DNA of 64,000 nt from Streptomyces echinoruber (GTDB lineage: Bacteria; Actinomycetota; Actinomycetes; Streptomycetales; Streptomycetaceae), in contig NZ_BMWH01000010.1 of the NCBI RefSeq assembly GCF_014651135.1, positions 1 to 64,000 on the forward strand, given 5' to 3'. Shown piece after piece: positions 31,733 through 40,094 of this stretch. The notes below the pieces were generated by a model. It was not told the origin of the DNA and ran no database searches. It saw only the letters and a list, made by a program, of their open reading frames with translations. Position numbers and translations under genes: made by a program. Position 1 is the first letter of the stretch. Each line of letters starts with the position of its first letter.

Positions 31733-31762
31733 TTGACACAGAAATCGAACAACTATTCTTAT
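31733..31762 (+). promoter_or_regulatory. recA promoter with embedded SOS (LexA) box
   Basis: TTGACA (31733-31738) and TCTTAT (31757-31762) are separated by 18 bases, the arrangement known for the Streptomyces recA promoter. Between and over them lies GAAC-AACT-ATTC (31747-31758), matching the actinobacterial SOS box with one strong half-site (CGAAC) and one relaxed half-site. LexA bound here would block RNA polymerase directly. The leader to recA is about 195 bases. Confidence 0.85.
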
Positions 31763-31963
31763 GGAGGCTCCGGCAGGGTTCCGGCAGAGCTCCGGGGGAC
31801 TCCGGTGGGGTCTCCGAGATGGTTTCGAGGGGATTCCGTCAGGTTTCGCCTGGGGGGTGCCCGAGTTGTCCACAGGCCGGACGTGCGTCGGGGCCCATTG
31901 TCAGTGGCAGGCGTTAGCGTCTTTGACGTGAAGCGATCGACTCAAGCAAACCGGGTGGAACCC

Positions 31964-33091
31964 ATGGCAGGAACCGACCGCGAGAAGGCTCTGGACGCCG
32001 CGCTCGCACAGATTGAACGGCAATTCGGCAAGGGCGCGGTCATGCGCATGGGCGAGCGGTCGAAGGAGCCCATCGAGGTCATCCCGACCGGGTCGACCGC
32101 GCTGGACGTCGCCCTCGGCGTCGGCGGCCTGCCGCGCGGCCGCGTCGTGGAGGTCTACGGGCCGGAGTCCTCCGGCAAGACGACCCTGACCCTGCACGCG
32201 GTGGCCAACGCCCAGCGGGCCGGCGGCACGGTGGCGTTCGTGGACGCCGAGCACGCCCTCGACCCCGAGTACGCCAAGAAGCTCGGCGTCGACATCGACC
32301 AACTGATCCTCTCCCAGCCGGACAACGGCGAGCAGGCGCTGGAGATCGTGGACATGCTCGTCCGCTCCGGCGCCCTCGACCTGATCGTCATCGACTCCGT
32401 CGCCGCGCTCGTCCCGCGCGCGGAGATCGAGGGCGAGATGGGCGACAGCCACGTGGGTCTGCAGGCCCGCCTGATGAGCCAGGCCCTGCGGAAGATCACC
32501 GGTGCCCTCAACCAGTCCAAGACCACCGCGATCTTCATCAACCAGCTGCGCGAGAAGGTCGGCGTGATGTTCGGCTCCCCGGAGACCACCACCGGTGGCC
32601 GCGCGCTGAAGTTCTACGCCTCGGTGCGTCTGGACATCCGCCGCATCGAGACCCTGAAGGACGGCACGGAGGCGGTCGGCAACCGCACCCGCGTCAAGGT
32701 CGTCAAGAACAAGGTCGCGCCGCCCTTCAAGCAGGCCGAGTTCGACATCCTCTACGGCGAGGGCATCAGCCGCGAGGGCGGCCTGATCGACATGGGCGTG
32801 GAGCACGGCTTCATCCGCAAGGCCGGAGCCTGGTACACGTACGAGGGCGACCAGCTCGGCCAGGGCAAGGAGAACGCGCGCCAGTTCCTCAAGGACAACC
32901 CCGACCTGGCCAACGAGATCGAGAAGAAGATCAAGGAGAAGCTGGGCGTCGGCGTCCGCCCGGAGGAGCCGGCCGCGGAGCCGGGCACGGACCCGGCGGT
33001 CACCTCCGCCCCGGCCGAGCCGGTCAAGGCCGTACCCGCCCCGGCGGCGGCCAAGGCCGCCAAGCCCAAGGCCGCGGCGGCCAAGAGCTGA
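31964..33091 (+). CDS. recA: RecA recombinase
   Basis: 375 residues. It is the strand-exchange ATPase and LexA co-protease. Walker A is GPESSGKTT (about 66-74), Walker B is [13 protein letters not shown], and the DNA-binding L2 region follows [22 protein letters not shown]. The C-terminal tail is Ala/Lys/Pro-rich ([13 protein letters not shown]), typical of Streptomyces RecA. ATG 31964 gives the expected [14 protein letters not shown] start. recX begins four bases after the stop, so the two form an operon. Confidence 0.97.
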   Translation: MAGTDREKALDAALAQIERQFGKGAVMRMGERSKEPIEVIPTGSTALDVALGVGGLPRGRVVEVYGPESSGKTTLTLHAVANAQRAGGTVAFVDAEHALDPEYAKKLGVDIDQLILSQPDNGEQALEIVDMLVRSGALDLIVIDSVAALVPRAEIEGEMGDSHVGLQARLMSQALRKITGALNQSKTTAIFINQLREKVGVMFGSPETTTGGRALKFYASVRLDIRRIETLKDGTEAVGNRTRVKVVKNKVAPPFKQAEFDILYGEGISREGGLIDMGVEHGFIRKAGAWYTYEGDQLGQGKENARQFLKDNPDLANEIEKKIKEKLGVGVRPEEPAAEPGTDPAVTSAPAEPVKAVPAPAAAKAAKPKAAAAKS

Positions 33092-33094
33092 CCC

Positions 33095-33961
33095 GTGACC
33101 CGGCGAACCGACTGGACCGAGTACCCCCGTCCACCCGCCCCGCAGGGACACGCCCCGCAGAGACCCGTTCCGCAGGGATCCGGGTGGGAGGGCGACGGGA
33201 GACACACCGGCGACGGTGCCGGCCGGCCGGACGGTGACCCGCGTCCCGCAGCGGACGGGTACGCCGAGGACTCGTACGGTGGTGAGGGCGCGCCCGCCGG
33301 TCGGCTCCGCGGTGCCGGCGGAGCGCGCGCCACGGCCGGCCCGAGCGGCGAGGGCGGCCCACGCCGACGCGGTGGACGACGTCGGCGCGGCTTCGCGGAG
33401 CCGTCCGGCGAGGACGGGGGTGCCTCCTCCTTGTCGAGGGCCGAGGCGGGGGAGCCTCCAGGGGACCCGGTGGAGCGGGCGCGTGCCATCTGCCTGCGCC
33501 TGCTCACCGGGACCCCGCGCACCCGCAAGCAGCTCGCCGACGCCCTGCGCAAGCGGGACATCCCGCAGGAAGCGGCGGACGAGGTGCTGTCCCGCTTCGA
33601 GGAGGTCGGCCTCATCGACGACGGCGCCTTCGCGGATGCCTGGGTGGAGTCCCGGCACCACGGCCGGGGACTGTCCCGGCGTGCCCTCGCCCAGGAGCTG
33701 CGCACCAAGGGTGTCGAGACACCCCTGATCGAGGAGGCGGTCGCACAGCTGGACGACGAGCAGGAGGAGGCCACCGCGCGCGAACTCGTCCGGCGCAAGC
33801 TGCGTGCCACCCGCGGCCTCGACCGCGACAAACGCATACGCCGCCTCGCGGGCATGCTCGCCCGCAAGGGCTACTCCCAGGGCCTGTCCCTCCGGGTGGT
33901 CCGGCAGGCACTGGAGGAGGAGGGCGAGGACACGGAGTTCCTCGGCGACGGGGATTTCTGA
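33095..33961 (+). CDS. recX: RecX, regulator of RecA
   Basis: 288 residues. RecX caps and inhibits RecA filaments. The conserved three-helix repeats occupy about residues 125-280 (ARAICLRLLTGTPRTRKQLADAL, FEEVGLIDDGAFADAWVESR, KLRATRGLDRDKRIRRLAGMLARKGYS). The first 120 residues are a Pro/Gly/Arg-rich disordered extension absent from E. coli RecX, as in other Streptomyces. GTG 33095 follows the recA stop after three bases, implying co-translation; a start further inside cannot be excluded. Confidence 0.93.
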   Translation: MTRRTDWTEYPRPPAPQGHAPQRPVPQGSGWEGDGRHTGDGAGRPDGDPRPAADGYAEDSYGGEGAPAGRLRGAGGARATAGPSGEGGPRRRGGRRRRGFAEPSGEDGGASSLSRAEAGEPPGDPVERARAICLRLLTGTPRTRKQLADALRKRDIPQEAADEVLSRFEEVGLIDDGAFADAWVESRHHGRGLSRRALAQELRTKGVETPLIEEAVAQLDDEQEEATARELVRRKLRATRGLDRDKRIRRLAGMLARKGYSQGLSLRVVRQALEEEGEDTEFLGDGDF

Positions 33962-34268
33962 GTTCTGAGCTTTGCGTTCCGAGGAAGGCGCAGGACGCAG
34001 CCGGTGACCGCGGCCACCCCTGAGGAAGCGGCTTCGGAGGCCGCCCGGCGTGCCGCGTCCCGCCGGAGGTCCCGTCGGAGGGACACAAGGTGCACGTCCC
34101 CGTCTCCCTGACCTCTCCCTGACACCGGTGGGTACGGGCCCGGACGGCGACCCGGCCGCCGGAACGCAGGCGACAAGAGCACCGCTCCGCCGTACGGCCC
34201 CTCCTGTGCCGCCCCCTTCGCGGGACCGGGCCGGCGCCCGCTGCACCGGCCGGGCCCGCCGTCCCGTC
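33962..34268. other. recX-rhodanese convergent spacer, nothing recognised
   Basis: This 307-bp stretch lies between the ends of convergent operons. It has an A/G-rich patch just after the recX stop and then ordinary GC-rich sequence. Minus-strand frames through it look like shadows. No good terminator hairpin with a T-tract is visible. Confidence 0.4.
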
Positions 34269-34679
34269 TCACGCCGCCGGCGGCGTCACCGGCAGTCCCG
34301 CCGCCCGCCATGCCTGGAAGCCGCCGATCACGTCGGTCGCACGGTACAGGCCCAACTGGCGCAGGGAGGCGGCCGCGAGGCTGGAGGCGTATCCCTCGTT
34401 GCAGAGCACCACGATCCGCAGATCGTGCCCGGTGGCCTCGGGGAGGCGGTGGCTGCCCCAGGGGTCCAGCCGCCACTCCAGTTCGTTGCGTTCGACGACG
34501 AGCGCGCCGGGGACCAGCCCGTCGCGCTCGCGCAGGGCGGCGTAACGGATGTCGACCAGCAGCGCCTCGCCCGCCCGCGCGGCCGCGTGGGCCTCCTCGG
34601 GCGTCACCCGCTCATAACCCGCGCGCACCCGTTCCAGGAACGTGTCGATGCCGACCGGCTCCGGGCGTGCGGCGCTCAC
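34269..34679 (-). CDS. rhodanese-like sulfurtransferase domain protein
   Basis: 136 residues, a single rhodanese domain: TPEEAHAAARAGEALLVDIRYAALR near the start and the active-site loop LCNEGYASS with the persulfide-forming Cys, ending GGFQAWRAAGLPV. Its GTG start overlaps the stop of the upstream cysteine dioxygenase gene by four bases, so it is the second gene of that operon. A likely role is moving or detoxifying sulfane sulfur linked to cysteine breakdown (inference from operon). Confidence 0.9.
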   Translation of the reverse strand: MSAARPEPVGIDTFLERVRAGYERVTPEEAHAAARAGEALLVDIRYAALRERDGLVPGALVVERNELEWRLDPWGSHRLPEATGHDLRIVVLCNEGYASSLAAASLRQLGLYRATDVIGGFQAWRAAGLPVTPPAA

Positions 34680-35275
34680 TGCCAGTCCTCCGGACGCTCG
34701 ACCTGCTCCAGGCGCAGCACGAGGCCCGTACGGCTGTAGCGCCGGATGCGCGGCAGCGGCGGGTAGTAGGCGTGGACGGAGATCGCGTGCCGGTCGGGGG
34801 ACTCGTTGAGGACCTCGTGGACGTGGTGGCGGCCGAAGGCGCGGCCCCGCCCGGCCGGCAGCCGCCGTTCGCGGTCCACGCCCTCGGTCAGCTCGAGGGT
34901 CCTCCAGCCGTCGGTGGGCAGCCGCGCGGCGAGCGAGTTCTCCTTCAGTTCCCCGGCGGCCGTGACGAAGGCGCCGACCGAGTCGGCATGGTCGTGCCAG
35001 CCGGTGCCGGTGCCGGGCGGCCAGCCGATCAGCCACGCCTCGCTGCCGCGCGGCCCCTCCAGCCGTACCCAGGTGCGCTCCTCGGGATCGAGCGGCAGGG
35101 AGGCGACGAGGCCGGCGTCGGCGGCCACGCGGCGGGCGAAGTCGAGCAGTTCCGCCTGCGTGGGCGCCGCCGCGCGGGACGCGGCGGAGGAGGAAGCGGG
35201 CGCCGAGGAGGAGGCGGAGACGGAAGAAAGAGCGGAAGCGGAAACGGAGGAAGGCGGGGAAGAGGACACAGACAC
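34676..35275 (-). CDS. cysteine dioxygenase family protein (cupin)
   Basis: About 199 residues. Cysteine dioxygenases oxidise L-cysteine to cysteine sulfinate using non-haem Fe(II). The iron ligands are two His in GWHDHADSVGAF and one in HHVHEVLN; a second cupin strand is AISVHAYYPPL. The first 35 residues are a Ser/Ala-rich low-complexity tail. GTG 35275 is the farthest credible start and has AGGAC about seven bases upstream; a GTG two codons in is also possible. A short Cys-rich leader peptide ends 81 bases upstream and the rhodanese gene overlaps its stop. Confidence 0.88.
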   Translation of the reverse strand: MSVSSSPPSSVSASALSSVSASSSAPASSSAASRAAAPTQAELLDFARRVAADAGLVASLPLDPEERTWVRLEGPRGSEAWLIGWPPGTGTGWHDHADSVGAFVTAAGELKENSLAARLPTDGWRTLELTEGVDRERRLPAGRGRAFGRHHVHEVLNESPDRHAISVHAYYPPLPRIRRYSRTGLVLRLEQVERPEDWQ

Positions 35276-35355
35276 GTGGACCGTCCTGACGAGGCGTTCG
35301 CGGAAGTGCGCGCGACAGCACGGAAGGGGCGCGCGCGGTGGGAGGGGAGGCGAGG

Positions 35356-35442
35356 TCAGCAGGACGGGCGACACACGCAGCCCGCATAGCGGACCAGGTC
35401 CATGTGGACCCTCCGCCACAGGCGCACGCAGGTGTCGGTCAT
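35356..35442 (-). CDS. Cys-rich leader peptide upstream of cysteine dioxygenase
   Basis: A 28-residue frame beginning MTDTCVRLWRRVHMDL and ending VRYAGCVCRPSC. It has Cys at positions 5, 22, 24 and 28, the last immediately before the stop. The ATG lies eight bases after a TGTACT -10 hexamer, so it can be translated from the very 5' end of the mRNA. An internal ATG at 35403 with GGAGGG five bases upstream could produce a 15-residue form with the same Cys end. Comparable short Cys-containing leader peptides sit in front of sulfur-metabolism genes in Streptomyces and mycobacteria, where they act as cysteine-sensing attenuators. Its position fits a sensor for the enzyme that consumes cysteine. 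Confidence 0.72.
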   Translation of the reverse strand: MTDTCVRLWRRVHMDLVRYAGCVCRPSC

Positions 35443-35450
35443 GGCTCCGG

Positions 35451-35479
35451 AGTACACCATGACCGGCCAGGACGGTCAA
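35451..35479 (-). promoter_or_regulatory. promoter of the leader peptide-CDO-rhodanese operon
   Basis: On the minus strand TTGACC (35474-35479) and TGTACT (35451-35456) are separated by exactly 17 bases. The expected start point falls within about two bases of the leader-peptide ATG at 35442, predicting a leaderless transcript. The upstream monooxygenase gene ends about 50 bases before the -35, so the operon is independent of it. Confidence 0.65.
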
Positions 35480-35530
35480 CTCAGTGTCACCATGCGGACG
35501 CACCGTGACGGCGGACTCCGGCAGGGCGCC

Positions 35531-37159
35531 TCAGCGCGCCCCCGCCCCCGCGTCCGCCTGCGTCTGCGCGCCCGTGTCGGCCCCGCTGCCCGCCGCACCC
35601 CCGATCGCCGCCTCCGCCGCCGCGTACAACCCGGCCGGCCGGACCCCGGCGAACGCCGTGACGAGGTGGCCGTCGGGGCGGACCAGCAGCACGGTGTGCG
35701 CGGCCGCCCCCGGGTACTCCTCGGCGACCAGGAGTTCGGCGTGGTGCGGCAGCGCGGTCACGGCGGCCGCCAGGCGGGGCATCAGGCCGGCGGACATCCA
35801 GTGCTCGCGCGCCCACACCGTCGTACCGGGCGCGACGAGCACCACCAGCAGCGCCCCGCGGCCGAGCCGGTCGCGCAGCGGGACGAGGGAGCCGTCCTCC
35901 GCGGTGACCGGGACGTCCGCGACCGGCGCGCCGGGCGGCGTGTCCACGGGCACCTCCCCCTCCAGCGGCTCGGGCGGGGCGAGCGGGGAGTCGGCGTAGG
36001 TGCCCGGCTCGCCCACCGGACCGCGCCCGAGGTGGCCGTCGGCGAGCAGCGCGTCGTGGCCGCGGCCCGCGCCGGGGACGACCGCGCGCAGGCCCCGGCC
36101 GCCGCGCAGCAGCGGCAGCACCTGGTCGGCGGCGCGCAGCCGGGCGGCGACGGCGGCGCGCCGCTCCGTCTGGTAGCTGTCCAGCAGCGCCTCGCGGGGC
36201 CCGTGGTGCCAGGCCGACGCCAGCTTCCAGGCGAGGTTGTCGGCGTCCCGCAGGCCCTCCTCCAGACCGTGGGTGCCGAGCGCGCCGAGGCAGTGCGCCG
36301 CGTCCCCGGCGAGGAAGACCCGCCCCGTGCGCCACCGGCGGGCGAGACGGTGGTGGACGATGTGGACGCCGGTGTCGAGGAGGTCGTACGGCGGTGTGGA
36401 GCCGCCGGCCCAGCCGGCCAGGGTCTCGCGGATGCGGGTCACCAGCAGTTCCGGCGTGACCAGGTCCTTGCCCGGCGGCAGCAGCCAGTCCAGGCGCCAC
36501 ACGCCGTCCGGCAGGGGGCGGGCGCAGACCTCCCCGGCGGAGGGGCCGGAGGTGCGCCACGGCGGCCGGCGGTGCAGCACGGCCTCGTTGTCCCAGGGCA
36601 GTTCGGCGCGCAGCGCGGCGACGGCGTACCGTTCGACCGCGGTGCGGCCGGGGAAGCGGATGTCCGCCAGCTTGCGCACGGTGGACCGCAGACCGTCGCA
36701 GCCGACCAGGTAGCTGCCGCGCCACCAGGTGCCCCGGGGGCCGCGCGTGTGGGCGGTGACACCGGCGGGCTCCTGCTCGACGGCGTCCACGCGGCTGTCC
36801 ACGGCGATGTGCGCCAGCGGCTGCCCGGCCAGGGCCGCGCGCAGGGCGCCGGTCAGCACGTGCTGGGCGACGTGCACGGGGGCGGGCCCGGCGTCGTCGA
36901 ACACCACCTCGCGCGTCACCTGCCGGCGCCGCAGCGCCCGCCAGCCCCTCCAGCGGATCCCGGCCCCGGCGAGCGGCACGCCGGTCAGCCGCTCCATCAG
37001 GGCCGCGGTGTCCTCCCGCAGCACGACGGTGCGGGCGGGGCGCGGCTCCTCCTTGCCGGGCCCCTCGTCGAGCACGACCACCGGCACCTCCTGACGCGCC
37101 AGCGCCAGGGCGAGCGTGAGCCCCACGGGCCCCGCTCCGACGACGATCACCGGGTCCAT
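35531..37159 (-). CDS. FAD-dependent aromatic monooxygenase (PHBH/RdmE type)
   Basis: 542 residues. The FAD dinucleotide fold is at the start (VIVVGAGPVGLTLALALARQ). The DG motif is YLVGCDGLRSTVRKL (about 155-170), and the second FAD motif is GRVFLAGDAAHCLGALGTHGLEEGLRDADNLAWKL (about 290-325). The C-terminal thioredoxin-like domain (about 420-530) lacks obvious redox cysteines. The layout matches class A hydroxylases of polyketides or phenols; the substrate is unknown. ATG 37159 gives a clean N-terminus; the open frame upstream lacks a ribosome site. It stands alone between the sulfur operon and gluD. Confidence 0.9.
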   Translation of the reverse strand: MDPVIVVGAGPVGLTLALALARQEVPVVVLDEGPGKEEPRPARTVVLREDTAALMERLTGVPLAGAGIRWRGWRALRRRQVTREVVFDDAGPAPVHVAQHVLTGALRAALAGQPLAHIAVDSRVDAVEQEPAGVTAHTRGPRGTWWRGSYLVGCDGLRSTVRKLADIRFPGRTAVERYAVAALRAELPWDNEAVLHRRPPWRTSGPSAGEVCARPLPDGVWRLDWLLPPGKDLVTPELLVTRIRETLAGWAGGSTPPYDLLDTGVHIVHHRLARRWRTGRVFLAGDAAHCLGALGTHGLEEGLRDADNLAWKLASAWHHGPREALLDSYQTERRAAVAARLRAADQVLPLLRGGRGLRAVVPGAGRGHDALLADGHLGRGPVGEPGTYADSPLAPPEPLEGEVPVDTPPGAPVADVPVTAEDGSLVPLRDRLGRGALLVVLVAPGTTVWAREHWMSAGLMPRLAAAVTALPHHAELLVAEEYPGAAAHTVLLVRPDGHLVTAFAGVRPAGLYAAAEAAIGGAAGSGADTGAQTQADAGAGAR

Positions 37160-37288
37160 GACGCGGCGTCCCCTGCTCGCGGTGAGGCCGGTGAAGCCGT
37201 GGGAAACGTTCGTGAACAGGAGGGTGGAGCAGGGTGCGCGATCACAGAACGTATGCAACCTATTGCCGCTGCTTGCGTCAAGCGACGA

Positions 37289-37316
37289 AGGGCAGTGGCG
37301 ATCATGCCACTGCCCT
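37289..37316 (-). terminator. hairpin terminator downstream of gluABCD
   Basis: A perfect 11-bp stem (AGGGCAGTGGC at 37289-37299 with its complement at 37306-37316) closes a GATCAT loop. It begins 28 bases beyond the gluD stop. There is no T-tract, as is common for Streptomyces terminators. Confidence 0.7.
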
Positions 37317-37344
37317 CGGGGTCACCCGACTGATTGACGGATTG

Positions 37345-38331
37345 TCAGAGGGCGGCCTTGTCGGTCCCGGAGGTCCCGGAGGCCCCGGGGGTCCCGGAGG
37401 TTTTGGCGGTCCCGTCGGCCGTCCCCGCGGCCCCGGTCGTTCCGGCGGCGCCGGTGTGCGCCGTACCGGCGATGTCCTCGACCGCCTCGGCGCCCACCAC
37501 CGCGCCCGTGGACTTCTTGCCGCGCCGCAGCCGGCCCTCCAGCCAGCCGGCGAAGCTGGTCAGCGAGAAGTTGAGGACGATGAAGATCACGGCGACGACG
37601 GTGAAGCTGGCGATGGTGTTCGCGCCGTAGTAGCTGCTCATGGTGTTGGCGGAGGACAGCAGGTCCGGGAAGGTGAGGACCGCGCCGCCGAGGGCGGTGT
37701 CCTTCACGATGACCACGAGCTGGCTGACGATCGCCGGGAGCATGGCGGTGACGGCCTGCGGCAGCAGGACGGACGTCATGGTCTGCGTCTTGCGCAGGCC
37801 GATCGCCTGGGCGGCCTCCGTCTGCCCCTTGGGCAGGGCCAGGATGCCCGCACGGACGATCTCCGCGAGCACCGAGGCGTTGTACAGCACCAGGCCGGTG
37901 ACGACGGCGTACAGCGGACGGTCGTCCGAGCTGACGCTGGTGTACTGCGAGTACAGCGCCACGCCGAAGATCATCAGGATGAGGACCGGGATGGCCCGGA
38001 AGAACTCGACCACGATCGCGGCCGGGACCCGGACCCACACGTGGTCGGAGAGCCGCGCGATACCGAACACGGCGCCCAACGGCAGCGCTATGACCATCGA
38101 CAGGGCCGCTGCGATCAGGGTGTTCTTCAAGCCGGGCAGGATGTAGGTGGTCCAGGCCTCGGAGCCGGAGAAGAAGGGCTTCCACTTGGCCCACTCGAGC
38201 TGGCCCTTGTCGTTCAGCCCCTGGTACACCCACCACAGAAGCGCCAGCAGCAGGGCGAAGAAGACGACCGTGAGGAGGATGTTGCGCCGCTTGGCCCGCG
38301 GGCCCTGGGCGTCGTACAGGACCGAGCTCAT
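37345..38331 (-). CDS. gluD: glutamate ABC transporter permease GluD
   Basis: 328 residues. It is one of two HisM/ArtQ-type permeases of the glutamate importer. About six membrane helices lie in residues 20-270, with the EAA loop around AAQAIGLRKTQTMTSVLLPQA. The C-terminal 50 residues are a Gly/Thr/Ala tail of short repeats (TGAAGT). The ATG overlaps the gluC stop by four bases. It is the last gene of gluABCD and is followed by a hairpin terminator. Confidence 0.94.
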   Translation of the reverse strand: MSSVLYDAQGPRAKRRNILLTVVFFALLLALLWWVYQGLNDKGQLEWAKWKPFFSGSEAWTTYILPGLKNTLIAAALSMVIALPLGAVFGIARLSDHVWVRVPAAIVVEFFRAIPVLILMIFGVALYSQYTSVSSDDRPLYAVVTGLVLYNASVLAEIVRAGILALPKGQTEAAQAIGLRKTQTMTSVLLPQAVTAMLPAIVSQLVVIVKDTALGGAVLTFPDLLSSANTMSSYYGANTIASFTVVAVIFIVLNFSLTSFAGWLEGRLRRGKKSTGAVVGAEAVEDIAGTAHTGAAGTTGAAGTADGTAKTSGTPGASGTSGTDKAAL

Positions 38332-38993
38332 CGCTTCACCGCCACCTTCTTGCCCACCCAGCCGAGGATCAGGCCGGTCGGGAGGGTCAGGACCACGAAG
38401 CCGAATGCGAAGATCGCGGAGATCAGCAGCAGTTGTGCCTCGTTCTCGACCATGTCCTTCATCAGTGCGGCGGCCTCCGCCACACCGATCGCGGCGGCCA
38501 CCGTGGTGTTCTTGGTGAGCGCGATCAGGACGTTCGTCAGCGGGCCGACCACCGAGCGGAACGCCTGCGGCAGTACGACCAGCCTCAGCACCTGGGTGAA
38601 GTTCAGACCGATGGCGCGGGCCGCCTCCGCCTGTCCGACCGGCACGGTGTTGATGCCGGAGCGGACCGCCTCGCAGACGAAGGCGGAGGTGTAGACGATC
38701 AGCCCCAGCACTGCGAGCCGGAAGTTGATGTGGGAGAAGCCGTGCGCGCCGAGGCTGATGCCGAGGGTCTGGTTCAGGCCCAGCGAGGTGAACAGGATGA
38801 TCACCGTCAGCGGGATGTTCCGCACGATGTTGACGTACGCCGTGCCGAAGCCGCGCATCAGGGGCACCGGGCCCACCCGCAGGGCGGCCAGCACGGTTCC
38901 CCAGATCAGGGACCCGACGGCGGAGAGCAGGGTGAGCTTGATCGTCACCCAGAAGGCTCCCAGCAGGTCGTAACCTTCAAGAAAGTCGAACAC
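38328..38993 (-). CDS. gluC: glutamate ABC transporter permease GluC
   Basis: 221 residues with five or six membrane helices and the EAA loop EAARAIGLNFTQVLRLVVLPQA. It pairs with GluD in the inner-membrane channel. GTG 38993 gives the family-typical FDFLEGYDLLGAF start and has GGAAG just upstream. The longer frame from 39059 would add an Arg-rich stretch with no ribosome site. It lies 78 bases after gluB and overlaps gluD by four bases. Confidence 0.94.
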   Translation of the reverse strand: MFDFLEGYDLLGAFWVTIKLTLLSAVGSLIWGTVLAALRVGPVPLMRGFGTAYVNIVRNIPLTVIILFTSLGLNQTLGISLGAHGFSHINFRLAVLGLIVYTSAFVCEAVRSGINTVPVGQAEAARAIGLNFTQVLRLVVLPQAFRSVVGPLTNVLIALTKNTTVAAAIGVAEAAALMKDMVENEAQLLLISAIFAFGFVVLTLPTGLILGWVGKKVAVKR

Positions 38994-39071
38994 GATCTTC
39001 CGCGCTTCCGCGTGTAGGGATGCCCCGGTGCGCCGCCGCCGGGGAGGGCGGCGGCGCACCGGGGCGCTGCC

Positions 39072-39902
39072 TCAGCTCTTGATGTCGCCGATCTTCGGCG
39101 CGGGCTCGTTCTTGTAGCCGGCCGGGCCGAAGTTCTTGTCCACGGCCTTCTTCCAGGAACCGTCGGCGACCATGTCCTGAAGAGCCTTGTTGATCTTGTT
39201 CTTCAGGTCGCTGCCCTTCTTGACGCCGATGCCGTAGTTCTCGTTGGTCATCTTGAAGCCGCCGAGCTTGAACTTGCCCTTGAACTGCGGCTGTGCGGCA
39301 TAGCCGGCGAGGATCGAGTCGTCGGTGGTCAGCGCGTCGACGGCCTTGTTCTGCAGACCGTTCAGGCAGGCCGAGTACGTCGGGTACTTCAGCAGGTCCG
39401 CCTTGGGCGCCAGCTTGTCCTTGATGTTCTGCGCCGAGGTCGAGCCGGTGACCGAACACAGCTTCTTGCTGTTGAGGTCGGCCGGCGACTTGATGGAGTT
39501 GTCGTCCGCGCGCACCAGGACGTCCTGGTGCGCCAGCAGGTACGGGCCGGCGAAGTCGACCTTCTGCTGCCGCTCCGGGGTGATCGAGTACGAGGCGGCG
39601 ATGAAGTCGACGTCGCCGCGCTGCAGCATGGTCTCGCGGTCGGCGCTCTTCGACTCCTTCCACTCGATCTGGTCCGCGCTGTAGCCGAGCTTCTTGGCGA
39701 CGTACGTCGCCACGTCCACGTCGAAGCCGGAGTAGCCCTGCGGGGTCTTCTGGCCGATGCCCGGCTGGTCGAACTTGATGCCGATCTTGATCTTCTTGCC
39801 GCCGCCGGAACCGCTGCCGCCGTCGCCCGAGCCGCACGCGGTGGCGGTGACGGCGAGGGCGAGCACGGCGGCCGACGCGGCGGTGACCTTGCGGAGCTTC
39901 AT
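39072..39902 (-). CDS. gluB: glutamate-binding lipoprotein GluB
   Basis: 276 residues. The secretion signal ends in a lipobox-like ATAC (LALAVTATACGSG), so it is a membrane-anchored solute-binding protein. The mature part is an SBP_bac_3 fold (KFDQPGIGQKTPQGYSGFDVDVATYVAKKLGY, TYSACLNGLQNKAVDALTTDDSILAGY). It delivers glutamate to GluC/GluD. ATG 39902 has AAGGA upstream; an ATG-preceding frame at 39911 adds only three residues. Confidence 0.94.
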   Translation of the reverse strand: MKLRKVTAASAAVLALAVTATACGSGDGGSGSGGGKKIKIGIKFDQPGIGQKTPQGYSGFDVDVATYVAKKLGYSADQIEWKESKSADRETMLQRGDVDFIAASYSITPERQQKVDFAGPYLLAHQDVLVRADDNSIKSPADLNSKKLCSVTGSTSAQNIKDKLAPKADLLKYPTYSACLNGLQNKAVDALTTDDSILAGYAAQPQFKGKFKLGGFKMTNENYGIGVKKGSDLKNKINKALQDMVADGSWKKAVDKNFGPAGYKNEPAPKIGDIKS

Positions 39903-40094
39903 GGTGCACATCCTTCGGGTGGTGAAGCCTTCGAGGGGTGAGAGGCGGGCCTGCGGTCCCCGGATCCCGGGGCTGTGGCCCCGCGCGCCGTCCGCCCCGG
40001 CCGCGGAGCGCGGTGGGCCGCGGGCTGCGGGCCGTGGGGAACGCGGCGGGTGGCGGGGAGCGTGGTGGACGGCGGGGAGCGCGGCGGCCCGCCG

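Noticed and set aside
33871..34476. Minus-strand frame covering the recX end and spacer
   Set aside because: It overlaps the conserved recX C-terminus and the rhodanese gene in another frame and has no recognisable protein features.
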